From CBDDHT01 sp965227905 (GTDB lineage Bacteria > Pseudomonadota > Alphaproteobacteria > Rhizobiales > Methyloligellaceae), in the NCBI GenBank assembly GCA_965227905.1, contig OZ245780.1, positions 2,728,001 through 2,792,000 of the forward strand: a DNA stretch of 64,000 nucleotides. Reading direction: 5' to 3'. The translations under genes and the position numbers were made by a program. Shown piece by piece: positions 43,713-52,759 of the stretch. The notes under the pieces are model-generated. The model was not told the DNA's origin. It worked only from the letters and a program-made list of their open reading frames with translations, and made no database searches. Each line of letters begins with the position of its first letter. The stretch's first letter is position 1.

Positions 43713-45620
43713 ATGGGTCTGCGTCCTCTCGATCTTATGGAGCCGGAGGAGACCGTTGGCAATCTGTGGCACGACTATGCCCGCGGTATCGGTGCGGCGC
43801 CGGAATTCGAAGAGGCCAGTGTCGAGCTGACGCATGTGCGGCCGAGCCTGGCAGTACTCTTTCGAGCTCTTGGCGGTGCGGCCGGCGCCGAACTGGTCGA
43901 GGCGCCCATGGTCCACTCCGACCATCGTCGTCCGATGAAACGCAAGCTGGGCACGGCGCGCGAGATTCAGTCGATACCCTATTACGATGGCGAACGCTTG
44001 CGATTGCCGCCACAGATATCTTGTTTCAACAACCATGCTCTCAATCGCGCAGCCTATTTCTGGCTGACTGCTTTGGCCGCCGCGTCCGACATCGACGGAA
44101 TCGAATATCCATCTGGCGATATGGACAGACGCCGGTTCGATTGCACTCAGGTCCAGATCAATGCCGCGATCGCGAATGCGGTTTACCAGCTCTGCCCAGG
44201 ATTGAGAGAGGCCTATCAGGGAATGTGCGGCCAGGCGATAATGATCCGCCCGGTTCTGTCACTACCTACGGCCGAAGCCGAACTTGAGGTTGCGATTCGC
44301 AATCAATTGAGTGGTGTCCCGATAAAATTGGAGACGGACCGGGAAGAGCCACGCGGTTATCTGCCGTTCCGACCCGTTCCGATCTGGCTCTATTTCGTAG
44401 CTCCCGGCAGTGGGGCTATAGCGGATGCTGTGGCGGAGGAGGCGAAGGCTCCGCCCACAGCAGCCGCAGTTACGACCCGCAAGATCGGTCTGCGCAAAGA
44501 TGCGTCCGAAGCCAATCGCAAGGACAGTCTCATCGTTCATCGGTTTGAATCGATCCTCAGCTGGGTCGAAAGCATGAACTTGAACCGCAGCGTCGATGAT
44601 GACGATGACGAGAATGCTCAGAAGGCTGCTGAAGACCAGGACAACATTACTCTGTCCAAACACGACAAGCGGGCGGCCACACGGCTGCGTCTGCATCTGG
44701 ATCTGTCCCCCGCGGATGCCGATAACGAACGGCTATCCGGCAAGTTTACCTATCCGGAATGGAACCATCGAAGCCGCAGCTATATGGACGACCATTGCCG
44801 CGTGCTGGAAACGGAAGCCAAACCGAATACGGACGATATCCTGTTCGAACCCGATGCCCGGCGCATCCGGGAAGTGCGTCGTCAGTTCGAAGCGCTGCGT
44901 CCGCGCCGGATACTGCGCCCGCGCCAACTTGACGGCAATGAACTGGATCTGGATGCGGTCATCGAAGCGCAGGTCGACCTGCGTGCATCGGGCCGCACGT
45001 CGGACCGGATTTATCTGAACGCCCGCCAGATCGAACGCGACCTTTCCGTGGCCTTTCTGATCGACACGTCGCGCTCGACGGAGGCGGCAGTCGGCGAAAC
45101 ATCCGTCATCGATGTCGCGCGCGATACCCTGGCGGCTCTCGTAGGTGGTATCGACGTCAGTGGTGACCGGCTTGGCATTTGGGGCTTCTCGTCCTTGCGT
45201 CGCGACCGCGTGTTTATCACCCGATGCAAGGATTTCGACACGCCGATGAGCGATCAGATTACGCGCAATATCTGTAGTTTGACGCCTGGCCACTATACCC
45301 GTCTTGGGGCTGCTCTGCGGCATGTAAGCGCCATGCTGGCCAAAGAAACCTCCATGCGCAAATTGCTCATCGTGCTGACGGACGGCAAGCCGAACGACCT
45401 GGATCACTATGAAGGCCAGCATGGAATTGAAGACAGTCATATGGCCGTCCGCGAAGCGCGTCGTGCAGGCCAGACATTGCATGGAGTCGTCATCGATGAA
45501 GACGGCCAGCAGTGGTTCTCGCGAATTTTCGGGCGTGGTGGATTCACGCTCCTACCGCAGCCGCAAAGACTGACGCACGCCCTTCCGGATATCTACCGCG
45601 CCCTTACGCAGGAGACCTGA
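43713..45620 (+). CDS. norD: Nitric oxide reductase activation protein with vWA domain
   Basis: A 635-residue protein. The C-terminal ~200 residues are a von Willebrand A domain with MIDAS motif DTSRST and a later LTDGKPND. The N-terminal and middle parts are NorD-typical, with an acidic stretch (DDDDDENAQ around residue 297). The NorQ-NorD pair acts as a metal-insertion chaperone for NorB. Starts four bases after norQ. Confidence 0.94.
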   Translation: MGLRPLDLMEPEETVGNLWHDYARGIGAAPEFEEASVELTHVRPSLAVLFRALGGAAGAELVEAPMVHSDHRRPMKRKLGTAREIQSIPYYDGERLRLPPQISCFNNHALNRAAYFWLTALAAASDIDGIEYPSGDMDRRRFDCTQVQINAAIANAVYQLCPGLREAYQGMCGQAIMIRPVLSLPTAEAELEVAIRNQLSGVPIKLETDREEPRGYLPFRPVPIWLYFVAPGSGAIADAVAEEAKAPPTAAAVTTRKIGLRKDASEANRKDSLIVHRFESILSWVESMNLNRSVDDDDDENAQKAAEDQDNITLSKHDKRAATRLRLHLDLSPADADNERLSGKFTYPEWNHRSRSYMDDHCRVLETEAKPNTDDILFEPDARRIREVRRQFEALRPRRILRPRQLDGNELDLDAVIEAQVDLRASGRTSDRIYLNARQIERDLSVAFLIDTSRSTEAAVGETSVIDVARDTLAALVGGIDVSGDRLGIWGFSSLRRDRVFITRCKDFDTPMSDQITRNICSLTPGHYTRLGAALRHVSAMLAKETSMRKLLIVLTDGKPNDLDHYEGQHGIEDSHMAVREARRAGQTLHGVVIDEDGQQWFSRIFGRGGFTLLPQPQRLTHALPDIYRALTQET

Positions 45621-45623
45621 CCC

Positions 45624-45800
45624 ATGCGCAAAATCATCATGCTACCCTTACTGCTTCTCAGCACCAGTGCTTTCGCCGAGAGCTTTCAGCGCCCGATACC
45701 GCAGGCGCAGTCTGCGACGGCCGAATTCTGGTTTGCTTTTGCCTCCGTGGCACTGTTGGTATCTCTCTGGCTGGTGCACAAACTCGTATCCCGGAAATGA
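45624..45800 (+). CDS. 58-residue secreted/membrane small protein in the nor operon
   Basis: ATG at 45624, three bases after norD. Residues 1-18 form a signal peptide (MRKIIMLPLLLLSTSAFA). A short periplasmic stretch (ESFQRPIPQAQSATAE) is followed by one transmembrane helix (about 35-52) and a basic tail KLVSRK. A GGAG lies about ten bases before the start, within norD. Its stop overlaps the next start (ATGA). Similar tiny genes occur at the NorE/NorF position of other nor operons, but family membership was not established. Confidence 0.75.
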   Translation: MRKIIMLPLLLLSTSAFAESFQRPIPQAQSATAEFWFAFASVALLVSLWLVHKLVSRK

Positions 45801-46024
45801 AGCGCGAAGGCTGGAGCGCTCTCAAGATCGCGGTCTATCTCTATCCGTTTGGCGCGGGGGCAATGGCTGTAAATGTGTTTTTTGCTTCACTCATCGGAAC
45901 ATGGGTAGGGCTGCCGGTCCTATCGACAAGCTGGTCGATCGTAATCGGCTGCATCATCGGCGTGCCAGCGACATATTTTTTTGCGCGGCATATTCGGACG
46001 CTTATGGATAAGGCTGAAGCTTGA
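45797..46024 (+). CDS. 75-residue two-helix membrane protein, NorF position
   Basis: Starts inside the stop of the preceding small gene. MKREGWSALKIAVYLYPFGAGAM is followed by a first hydrophobic helix through about residue 34, a WVGLPVLSTSWS turn, a second helix (about 46-64) and a charged tail (RHIRTLMDKAEA). NorF proteins have this size and topology, but sequence similarity could not be checked. Last gene of the nor operon, convergent with the LysR gene 18 bases away. It may assist NorCB assembly or stability. Confidence 0.75.
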   Translation: MKREGWSALKIAVYLYPFGAGAMAVNVFFASLIGTWVGLPVLSTSWSIVIGCIIGVPATYFFARHIRTLMDKAEA

Positions 46025-46042
46025 TCCAGGCTGGGCCAGCGA

Positions 46043-46930
46043 TCACTTCAGTCCCCGCTGCTCCATCTTCAAGAGCGAACGCAGGACGTTATTTGGAAAC
46101 CGGCGCTCCACAGTAATGGCGTAGAAGGTCTCTACAATTCCTTGCAGCTGATCGGCTTCGACGAGAAGCCCTGCTTCCAGCTCATCTCTTACAACGATGG
46201 GAGGCAGAATAGCGAGGCCGATCCCTTCACGGGCGAGAAGGCGCATCGTCGCCATGTCATCCACTTCCGCAACGATCTGAGGCCTCAGACCCATCCGGTC
46301 CGTCAGGGCATCGAATTCCGCGCGCACATTGCTGTCCATGGTCGGCAGTATTACAGGATGGGTCGTGAGCAACTCGGTCAGTGATTGCTGGCTGCCCAGG
46401 CGATCGGGCCGGCCGATCAGGCTTACCCCTTGTTCGGACAATCGATGCGAGACGAGGGGCGTGAGGGCATCTCTGGCGGGCGCCGTATTGGTAAGCACGA
46501 CATCGAGATTGAGATGCTGAAGGGCCTGCAGAAGTTCTCTCAAGCTCCCTGATCGCAAAGTCAGTTCGATGTCTTCTCGACCCAGAATCGGATGCAGAAA
46601 CTGCATCAGGAAGTTCCGCGACAATGTCGCCAGCGCTCCGATTCGCAGGGCTTCTCGCGATTTGCCAGTTTCCTGGAGCGTGCCGAGCAACTCCTTGCCG
46701 GTTGCAAAGATCGAGTCGGCATGATCGAGCGCGATACGGCCTGCTTCCGTCAAATGCAGCTGGCGGCCACGTCGTTCGAATAAGGAATGACCAAGCCGTT
46801 CCTCGAGTTTCTTGATCTGTACTGATAGCGCCGACTGGGACAGATTGAGCCGTTCGGCCGTCCGCGTCAGATTTCCATCGTGCGCGACCGCCCAGAAATA
46901 GCGGAGGTGGTTGTAATTCAGGTCAGCCAT
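46043..46930 (-). CDS. LysR-family regulator of the Dab operon (NhaR-like)
   Basis: A 295-residue LTTR. The N-terminal winged helix (YNHLRYFWAVAHDGNLTRTAERLNLSQSALS, with the recognition helix near residue 30) resembles NhaR. The effector domain follows. It is divergent from dabB with a 107-base shared region holding palindromes. LysR proteins in this position probably activate CO2-concentration genes in response to a carbon-status signal, but the ligand is unknown. Confidence 0.9.
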   Translation of the reverse strand: MADLNYNHLRYFWAVAHDGNLTRTAERLNLSQSALSVQIKKLEERLGHSLFERRGRQLHLTEAGRIALDHADSIFATGKELLGTLQETGKSREALRIGALATLSRNFLMQFLHPILGREDIELTLRSGSLRELLQALQHLNLDVVLTNTAPARDALTPLVSHRLSEQGVSLIGRPDRLGSQQSLTELLTTHPVILPTMDSNVRAEFDALTDRMGLRPQIVAEVDDMATMRLLAREGIGLAILPPIVVRDELEAGLLVEADQLQGIVETFYAITVERRFPNNVLRSLLKMEQRGLK

Positions 46931-47037
46931 ATCGTTCTATTAAAACGAATGGTTATGAATAAACAATGTATTTTTCTTCAGTTCAGCTTCTCCGTATACG
47001 GATACTCACCGTTTTGTTGGATTGAGGGAAACATCCA
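46931..47037. promoter_or_regulatory. LysR/dabB divergent control region with three inverted repeats
   Basis: TCGTT-N7-AACGA (46932-46948) directly abuts the lysR start, a spacing suited to autorepression. A perfect 12-bp palindrome, TCCGTATACGGA, is at 46991-47002. TTGGAT-N10-ATCCAA (47017-47022 / 47033-47038) brackets the GAGGG ribosome site of dabB and ends on its start codon. The first fits a LysR T-N11-A type box. Confidence 0.6.
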
Positions 47038-48597
47038 ATGCCGACGAATTTGCTGCCGCTGCTGGCACCAGTGGGTCTATTGGCGGTCGCTGCGATCGCA
47101 CTCGCGAATCCCGGCCGGCGCCCGATGCTCATTCCGCGACTTTCAGAGGTTGCGGCCTTCGGTGCAGTCGTGGTGGCGGCACTATCCGCTTACCTGCTCT
47201 ATAGAGATGGCGCGGTCACCAGTTCTTTGATTGGGATAGGCGGTGTCGGCCTGTCGTTCCGGCTGGACATCGTGAGCGTGACGATGCTGCTGCTGGTGTC
47301 ATTCGTCGGTTGGATTGTTGTTCGTTTTGCAGCGACCTATCTCGACGGCGAAGAGCGGCAAGGCATTTTCACCGCCTGGCTCATAACGATCCTGGCGTCG
47401 GTTCTGCTGATGGTCACGGCGGGCAATCTGGTGCAGCTGGTGCTTGCCGGTATCGTAACCTCGCTCAGCTTACACAGATTGCTGCTCTTCTATCCTGACA
47501 GGGTGGCAGCACAACGCGCGGCCCGGAAGAAATTCGTTGCCGCCCGTTTGGCAGATGGCGCACTGATCGGTGCGGCACTCTTGATGGTACGCGACTATAA
47601 CACTACCGACATCGGAACCATCCTTGAGGCGGCCCGTGCCGGCGAAGGAACAGGGTTTTCTGTTGCTGCGGCTGGATTGATAGCCCTCACTGCCATTCTG
47701 AAGTCTGCACAGTTTCCGATGCATGGATGGCTGATCGAAGTCATTGAGACACCGACGCCGGTGTCAGCCCTCCTGCACGCCGGTGTCATCAATGCGGGCG
47801 GTTTCATTCTGATCCGCTTTGCCGATGTGATGCTGCTCTCCCATGGTGTCCTCGCATTCCTCCTGATGATCGGCGGGTTTACCGCTCTGTTCGGCGGACT
47901 GGTGATGCTGACCCAGCCGGCGGTCAAGACTTCGCTGGCCTGGTCGACAGTCTCCCAGATGGGATTTCTGATTATGCAGTGCGGGCTTGCACTTTTTCCT
48001 CTGGCTCTGCTCCATATCGTGGCGCACTCGCTTTATAAGGCGCATGCCTTCCTCGCTTCGGGCGGCGCTGTCGAACAGATTGCTTCGAACCGGCGGCCGG
48101 GGCCGGTTGCCATTCCAAGTGCTGCTGCGGTTGCACGTGCCTTTATTGTCGCTCTCACGATCTATGCCCTCGTCGGACTGGCATTTGGACTTCATACGAA
48201 ACTTCCGCAGGTCATCGCGCTGGGTGCAATTCTCATCTTCGGGATCGCATATCTCTGGGCGCAGGGGCTGGCTGAGGACGCACCGCGGCTGCTTATGCGG
48301 CGTATGGCAGTTTACGCTGTTGCCACTTCTGTCGGGTATTTCGCCTTGCAGGAGGCCGCGGTCTGGCTAACAGCCAGCACTTTGCCTGCAACACCTGCGC
48401 CGGGCCCGCTCGAGTGGGTCCTTATCTTTCTCGCGGTGATCAGCTTCGCATTCGTTGCCGTCGCACAGGCAATGTTTCCCCTATGGGCCTATCACCCGGC
48501 CGCCGCCGGGCTGCGCGTCCATCTCTCCAACGGCCTCTATGCCAACGCAGCGTTCGACCGCATCTTCGGCGGTTGGTCGCTGCGCAAATCTTCATGA
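47038..48597 (+). CDS. dabB: DabB, NuoL/MrpA-like subunit of DAB inorganic-carbon accumulation
   Basis: A 519-residue, ~14-helix proton-antiporter-like membrane protein of the NADH-dehydrogenase-5/MrpA family. Conserved functional residues are in HGWLIEVIETPTPVSALLHAGVINAGGF and the HSLYKAHAFL helix. It is always paired with DabA (DUF2309). DAB is proposed to couple proton flow to vectorial conversion of CO2 to bicarbonate. NuoL of complex I is excluded by the lack of other nuo genes and the DUF2309 partner. Ribosome site GAGGG. Confidence 0.93.
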   Translation: MPTNLLPLLAPVGLLAVAAIALANPGRRPMLIPRLSEVAAFGAVVVAALSAYLLYRDGAVTSSLIGIGGVGLSFRLDIVSVTMLLLVSFVGWIVVRFAATYLDGEERQGIFTAWLITILASVLLMVTAGNLVQLVLAGIVTSLSLHRLLLFYPDRVAAQRAARKKFVAARLADGALIGAALLMVRDYNTTDIGTILEAARAGEGTGFSVAAAGLIALTAILKSAQFPMHGWLIEVIETPTPVSALLHAGVINAGGFILIRFADVMLLSHGVLAFLLMIGGFTALFGGLVMLTQPAVKTSLAWSTVSQMGFLIMQCGLALFPLALLHIVAHSLYKAHAFLASGGAVEQIASNRRPGPVAIPSAAAVARAFIVALTIYALVGLAFGLHTKLPQVIALGAILIFGIAYLWAQGLAEDAPRLLMRRMAVYAVATSVGYFALQEAAVWLTASTLPATPAPGPLEWVLIFLAVISFAFVAVAQAMFPLWAYHPAAAGLRVHLSNGLYANAAFDRIFGGWSLRKSS

Positions 48598-48618
48598 TCG
48601 GCAGGGAGCCGCACCAAC

Positions 48619-51042
48619 ATGTTCCATGATTTGAAAGACACCTCGATTGATGCCGGTTCGGCCTACGGCGCCGCCGATGCGGCAGCGCTTGCCATCCCGC
48701 CTGTCTGGCCCCTTGCATCGAGTGTGGCCGTCAATCCGTTTCTTGGCCAATCGGGCGAGCCGCTTCAGGCTGTCTCAGCCCGCTTGGCGCGGGTCGCCGG
48801 TGCGCCGGTCACTCTGCCGCGTGGTTGGTATCTCGATCGCATTAACACGGGCGAAATCTGTGATGACGATCTGGCCGCCGCATTGGCAGCGGCTCCCCTT
48901 GAGGATCGTCCAGGAGGCGTGTCAGAACTCAAGGCCGTAATGCGGCAACCGGTCGAGCTGCCGCAGGCGTTGCCGACCATCGCCGATCTCTCGGCAGAGG
49001 TATCGGGAATCGACTGGCCGGGAATTGTCGCCGATCGCTTCGGTCACTGGGCGTCAGCCTATTTCGATAACGGTCAGGCCTTGTGGGCAGCACCGCGCGG
49101 CAAAGGGACTTATCGGGCATGGCGTGCCGTCGCTATCCGCGATCTGACGCCGGAGATTGCAGGACTCAATGGTTTCGCACAGTTCGTTTCCGATGCGCCC
49201 GAGTTTGCAAAGGACGCACTGTCGAAAGCTGTCACCCGCCTCGGTCTTCCATCAGCGGCCATGGAAACTTATTTCCACCGTCTTCTGATCACGCTCGGTG
49301 GTTGGGCCCATTACGCGCGCTATCACCACTGGCAGGCGACGCTCGACGGGAGGCCGGATCACACCATCACCGAATTGCTCGTCATTCGGCTCCTTTGGGA
49401 AGATGCACTGTTTGCGCAGTATGGCGCGCAGATCGAGGAGCGATGGAAGGCGGTTCTGGCGGAATACGCGGCCCCAATCGTTCCATCTGCGGTCCAGCGT
49501 GTCGATGTCGTGCTTCAGGAAGCCTGGGAACGGTCCGTCCAGCGCAGGCTTGGCGAGACCCTGGCGGCGCCAGCGGCGTCGCTTCGGGATGGTCGGCCGG
49601 AACTGCAGGCTGCGTTCTGCATCGATGTGCGCTCCGAGGTGTTTCGGCGCGCGCTGGAGAGCGTCGATCCCGGCATCCGGACCTTGGGCTTTGCTGGCTT
49701 CTTCGGTCTGGCGGCGTCCCACCGGCGTTTTGCATCCGATGTCGACGAACACCGGCTTCCTGTTCTTCTGAATGCGGGTGTTTCCAGTCGATCGGGCGGA
49801 GATGACGATCGTGAGGCCGATCGCTCGGCACGGTTCAGGGCGCGAGCAAGGCGGGCCTGGGGCCGTTTCAAGCTGGCGGCTGTTTCGTCCTTTGCCTTCG
49901 TCGAGGCAACCGGTCCGGTTTATGTCGGAAAGCTTTTGCGCGATGCGCTTGGCTTCCTGGGGTCATCCGTACCGAACGGACCCGCACCCCGGCTTGAGCC
50001 GGCGCTCGACCTGCCGGCACGGATCGAAGCAGCGGAAACCATATTGCGTGCCATGTCGCTGACCGACGATTTCGCGCGGCTTGTGTTGCTGGCTGGGCAT
50101 GGCGCTAATGTTGTCAATAACCCACATGCGAGCGGACTTCATTGCGGCGCCTGCGGAGGCTATTCGGGCGAAGTGAATGCGCGTCTGCTGGCTGGTCTTC
50201 TCAACGACAGCCAGGTGCGAGAGGGGTTGGCCGACAAAGGCATCGAGATTCCTTCCGATACGCTATTCGTTGCGGCCCTACATGATACAACCACCGACCG
50301 TGTCAAGCTCTATGCTGCGGATCATCCGTCATCATCGCACGATAGCGATCTGGATCGCGCGAAAGGCTGGCTGAAGGCTGCCGGAAAGCTGGCGCAGGGC
50401 GAAAGAGCGTTGCGCTTGCCACAGGTGTTCTTGGGCACGCGCAGCGGTGCGCAGCGCAGTCGCGATTGGGCAGAGGTGCGTCCCGAGTGGGGCCTTGCCG
50501 GATGTAGCGCCTTTATCGCCGCACCGCGGCACCGGACCAGCGGTAAGGATCTGGCGGGCCGCGCTTTCCTTCATGACTATGAGTGGAAGAAGGACACAGA
50601 TTTCAGTGTGCTCGAATTGATCATGACCGCTCCGGTCGTCGTCGCAAGCTGGATCAGCCTGCAGTATTACGGCTCCGCGGTCGCCCCGGATGTCTTCGGC
50701 GGCGGCAACAAGCTACTGCACAATGTCGTCGGCGGCGTCGGTGTCATCGAAGGCAATGGCGGCGCCATGCGGGCCGGACTTCCCTGGCAATCCGTGCACG
50801 ACGGCGAAAACTATGCCCATGAGCCCCTGCGCCTTACGGTCTGTATCGAAGCGCCACGCGAGGCCATGAGCGAAGTCCTGAAGCGTCATGACGACGTGCG
50901 CGCCTTATTCGACAATCGCTGGCTGCATCTGTTTGCGCTCGACGAAGCGGGCCAAATGGCATGGCGCTATTCCGGTGACCTGCAATGGGAGGTCGTCGAC
51001 GAGAACGCCGCGCCCGAAGTGCAGCTAGAGGTCGCAGTTTAA
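48619..51042 (+). CDS. dabA: DabA, DUF2309 beta-carbonic-anhydrase-like subunit
   Basis: An 807-residue soluble/peripheral protein (DUF2309, PF10070). Zinc-site residues known from Halothiobacillus DabA are present with the same spacing: Cys334 and Asp336 (FCIDVRSE), then His494 (LAGHGANV) and Cys509 (GLHCGACGG); the His-to-Cys distance of 15 equals that in the characterised protein. It forms a membrane complex with DabB. A GGGAG site precedes ATG 48619. Confidence 0.95.
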   Translation: MFHDLKDTSIDAGSAYGAADAAALAIPPVWPLASSVAVNPFLGQSGEPLQAVSARLARVAGAPVTLPRGWYLDRINTGEICDDDLAAALAAAPLEDRPGGVSELKAVMRQPVELPQALPTIADLSAEVSGIDWPGIVADRFGHWASAYFDNGQALWAAPRGKGTYRAWRAVAIRDLTPEIAGLNGFAQFVSDAPEFAKDALSKAVTRLGLPSAAMETYFHRLLITLGGWAHYARYHHWQATLDGRPDHTITELLVIRLLWEDALFAQYGAQIEERWKAVLAEYAAPIVPSAVQRVDVVLQEAWERSVQRRLGETLAAPAASLRDGRPELQAAFCIDVRSEVFRRALESVDPGIRTLGFAGFFGLAASHRRFASDVDEHRLPVLLNAGVSSRSGGDDDREADRSARFRARARRAWGRFKLAAVSSFAFVEATGPVYVGKLLRDALGFLGSSVPNGPAPRLEPALDLPARIEAAETILRAMSLTDDFARLVLLAGHGANVVNNPHASGLHCGACGGYSGEVNARLLAGLLNDSQVREGLADKGIEIPSDTLFVAALHDTTTDRVKLYAADHPSSSHDSDLDRAKGWLKAAGKLAQGERALRLPQVFLGTRSGAQRSRDWAEVRPEWGLAGCSAFIAAPRHRTSGKDLAGRAFLHDYEWKKDTDFSVLELIMTAPVVVASWISLQYYGSAVAPDVFGGGNKLLHNVVGGVGVIEGNGGAMRAGLPWQSVHDGENYAHEPLRLTVCIEAPREAMSEVLKRHDDVRALFDNRWLHLFALDEAGQMAWRYSGDLQWEVVDENAAPEVQLEVAV

Positions 51043-51125
51043 AAATGCGCATACCGGCAAAACATACAGAAAGCGGCAAAGATCGCGCCAATGACAAAAA
51101 AGGAAACACCAGTCAGGAGGACACT

Positions 51126-51347
51126 GTGAAAGAGAGTTTCGATGGAACGCTGGAGAAAGCCGATGCGAATGTTATCTGGGTGCTCGATCATCCGGAGATG
51201 AGTCCATGGATCAAGGATGCGCTACGTGCGGCGCTGGTCGCAGATCCCATCACTGTCGCCAACGAAGTCGAAGTCCTCAGACAGGTGATTGTTCCCCGGT
51301 CGAATGCACTGGTACGTAAAGCCCTGGATACAAACGAAGATCACTGA
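51126..51347 (+). CDS. 73-residue soluble protein at the end of the dab operon, unknown
   Basis: Hydrophilic, no membrane segment. VKESFDGTLEKADANVIWVLDHPEM is followed by helices and ends in KALDTNEDH. The GTG at 51126 is chosen because a perfect AGGAGG lies six bases upstream; an ATG at 51045 without such a site would add 27 polar residues. It follows dabA by 83 bases. A role in inorganic-carbon uptake is inferred only from position. Family not recognised. Confidence 0.65.
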   Translation: MKESFDGTLEKADANVIWVLDHPEMSPWIKDALRAALVADPITVANEVEVLRQVIVPRSNALVRKALDTNEDH

Positions 51348-51415
51348 CGGAAGCAGATCCGCCGGAACGGTCCACCTGGATTTCCATATATAGCGAGATC
51401 CATTCGTCGTGGACA

Positions 51416-51456
51416 TTGACATTTGTCAAAAAAATAGTAAATATACGACAATTGTC
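51416..51456 (+). promoter_or_regulatory. Promoter with two operators before the Xre-RES pair
   Basis: TTGACA (51416-51421) with TAAATA 16 bases later (51438-51443) forms a good sigma-70 promoter. The -35 is embedded in a perfect palindrome TTGAC-ATTT-GTCAA (51416-51429). A second palindrome GACAATTGTC (51447-51456) touches the AGGAGG ribosome site. Both share the half-site TTGTC, fitting binding by the Xre antitoxin for autorepression. Confidence 0.7.
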
Positions 51457-51467
51457 AGGAGGCTGCG

Positions 51468-51881
51468 ATGGTACAGATTCGACCGGTGGAGCAAGTTGCA
51501 CCAACCGCTGACTCCGGATTTTCGGAGGACGAGGCGCGTGCAATGCAGCGCGCAGTGATCAATCTGTTTGAACGCTGGGAGCTGACCGATGCGGAGGCAT
51601 CAACGCTTCTCGGCGACATTTCCGCGCGAACCTTTCAGCGCTGGAAACAGGGACAGTATGGCCGGGTCGGCAACGACCTTGCGGCGCGGCTCTCCAATCT
51701 GCTGGGCATTCACAAGTCGCTGCGATTGCTCTTTGCCGAGAAGGAGCGGGGATATGGCTGGATCAAACGGTCCAGCGACGCGTTCGGCGGCAAGAGCGCG
51801 TTGGATGTCATGCTTGAAGGACAACTGACGGACCTGATGCGCGTGCGCCGGTATCTCGACGCGCAGCGAAGCCCCTGGTAG
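51468..51881 (+). CDS. Xre/MbcA/ParS-type antitoxin of a RES toxin
   Basis: A 137-residue protein with an N-terminal helix-turn-helix (TDAEASTLLGDISARTFQRWKQG) and a C-terminal toxin-binding domain (DUF2384-like: WIKRSSDAFGGKSALDVMLEG). It binds and blocks the RES enzyme encoded eight bases downstream and probably represses its own promoter. ATG 51468 has AGGAGG five bases upstream. Confidence 0.92.
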   Translation: MVQIRPVEQVAPTADSGFSEDEARAMQRAVINLFERWELTDAEASTLLGDISARTFQRWKQGQYGRVGNDLAARLSNLLGIHKSLRLLFAEKERGYGWIKRSSDAFGGKSALDVMLEGQLTDLMRVRRYLDAQRSPW

Positions 51882-51889
51882 GGCGAGCC

Positions 51890-52597
51890 GTGATCGATGC
51901 TCCCACCAGCCGCGTCAGCTGGCCGCGATATTTCCGTTTGATCAACTCGGCCTATCCGCCGATCGATCTCTTCGAGGATATCGCGGACCCCGCCGACTGG
52001 ATGCTGCTCGGCGCGGCCGAACTCAAGACCAATCCCCGCCATGCCGAGACCATCGGTAATCTCGATCTGGTTCCGCCGGAACGACGGGTCGATGGTATCG
52101 GTGCGGCCTATGTCATGTCGCCTTTCACCCATTGTTCGACAGACAGGCCCGGGCGCTTTCATGACGGCACATTCGGTGCCTTCTACGCCGCGAAAAGTTT
52201 TGAGACGGCCGTCGCCGAGACGGCCTTCCACACGGCCGCATTCTTGGCAGCGACCAACGAGGCGCCGGGGTGGATTGCGGCCAACCGGGAGCTCATCGGC
52301 TCCATCGATGCCGAACTGACTGACATTCGCGGGGAAGGGTTCGCGGCTCTCCTGGATCCGGATAGCTATGCGGCCTCGCAGGACTTCGCATCGAACTTGC
52401 GGGCCAGGAATGCCGACGGCATCGTCTATCCCTGCGTTCGCCATGACGGCGGCGAGTGCTTCGCGGCGTTCTGGCCCGATGTCATGAGCGTTCCCATCCA
52501 GGGCCGGCATTTCGGCTACCATTGGGACGGCGAGAGGATCGATCTGATCCGTGAGATGACCCTGGATGGAGGCGGCAAGGTCTACCGGCTCGAGTGA
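51890..52597 (+). CDS. RES-domain toxin (NAD+-degrading)
   Basis: A 235-residue RES-family protein named for conserved Arg, Glu and Ser. Visible are RYFRLI near the N terminus, RFHDGTFGAFYAAKSFETAVAE carrying Arg and Glu of the active site, and DGIVYPCVRHDGGECFAAFWP as the C-terminal signature. RES toxins deplete NAD+. Where the Ser usually stands (YPSVR) this protein has Cys (YPCVR), as some family members do. It begins with GTG, eight bases after the antitoxin stop. Confidence 0.9.
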   Translation: MIDAPTSRVSWPRYFRLINSAYPPIDLFEDIADPADWMLLGAAELKTNPRHAETIGNLDLVPPERRVDGIGAAYVMSPFTHCSTDRPGRFHDGTFGAFYAAKSFETAVAETAFHTAAFLAATNEAPGWIAANRELIGSIDAELTDIRGEGFAALLDPDSYAASQDFASNLRARNADGIVYPCVRHDGGECFAAFWPDVMSVPIQGRHFGYHWDGERIDLIREMTLDGGGKVYRLE

Positions 52598-52759
52598 TGA
52601 GAAACGCCGCTATTTCCTGACTGAGCGGTCAGATCCGGCCAAAACCCACTACAGTTATGAAAACCGCACCTGCAGGAATGTTCCGAGTGAGCAAATTGAC
52701 TCGGACGCGTCGGAGGACAAACAAGACGCCCGCTCTCAAGCGGACGCCTCGTCAGGGAG

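Noticed and set aside
44733..45482. Minus-strand open frame of about 250 codons inside norD
   Set aside because: Shadow of the vWA domain coding frame; no family features or ribosome site.
47038..48597. Complex I NuoL subunit
   Set aside because: No other nuo genes flank it, and the DUF2309 partner directly downstream identifies the DabB type.
49083..49805. 240-codon open frame overlapping dabA in another plus-strand frame
   Set aside because: The DabA frame carries all zinc-site motifs; the other frame is Arg/Gly/Ser-rich noise.
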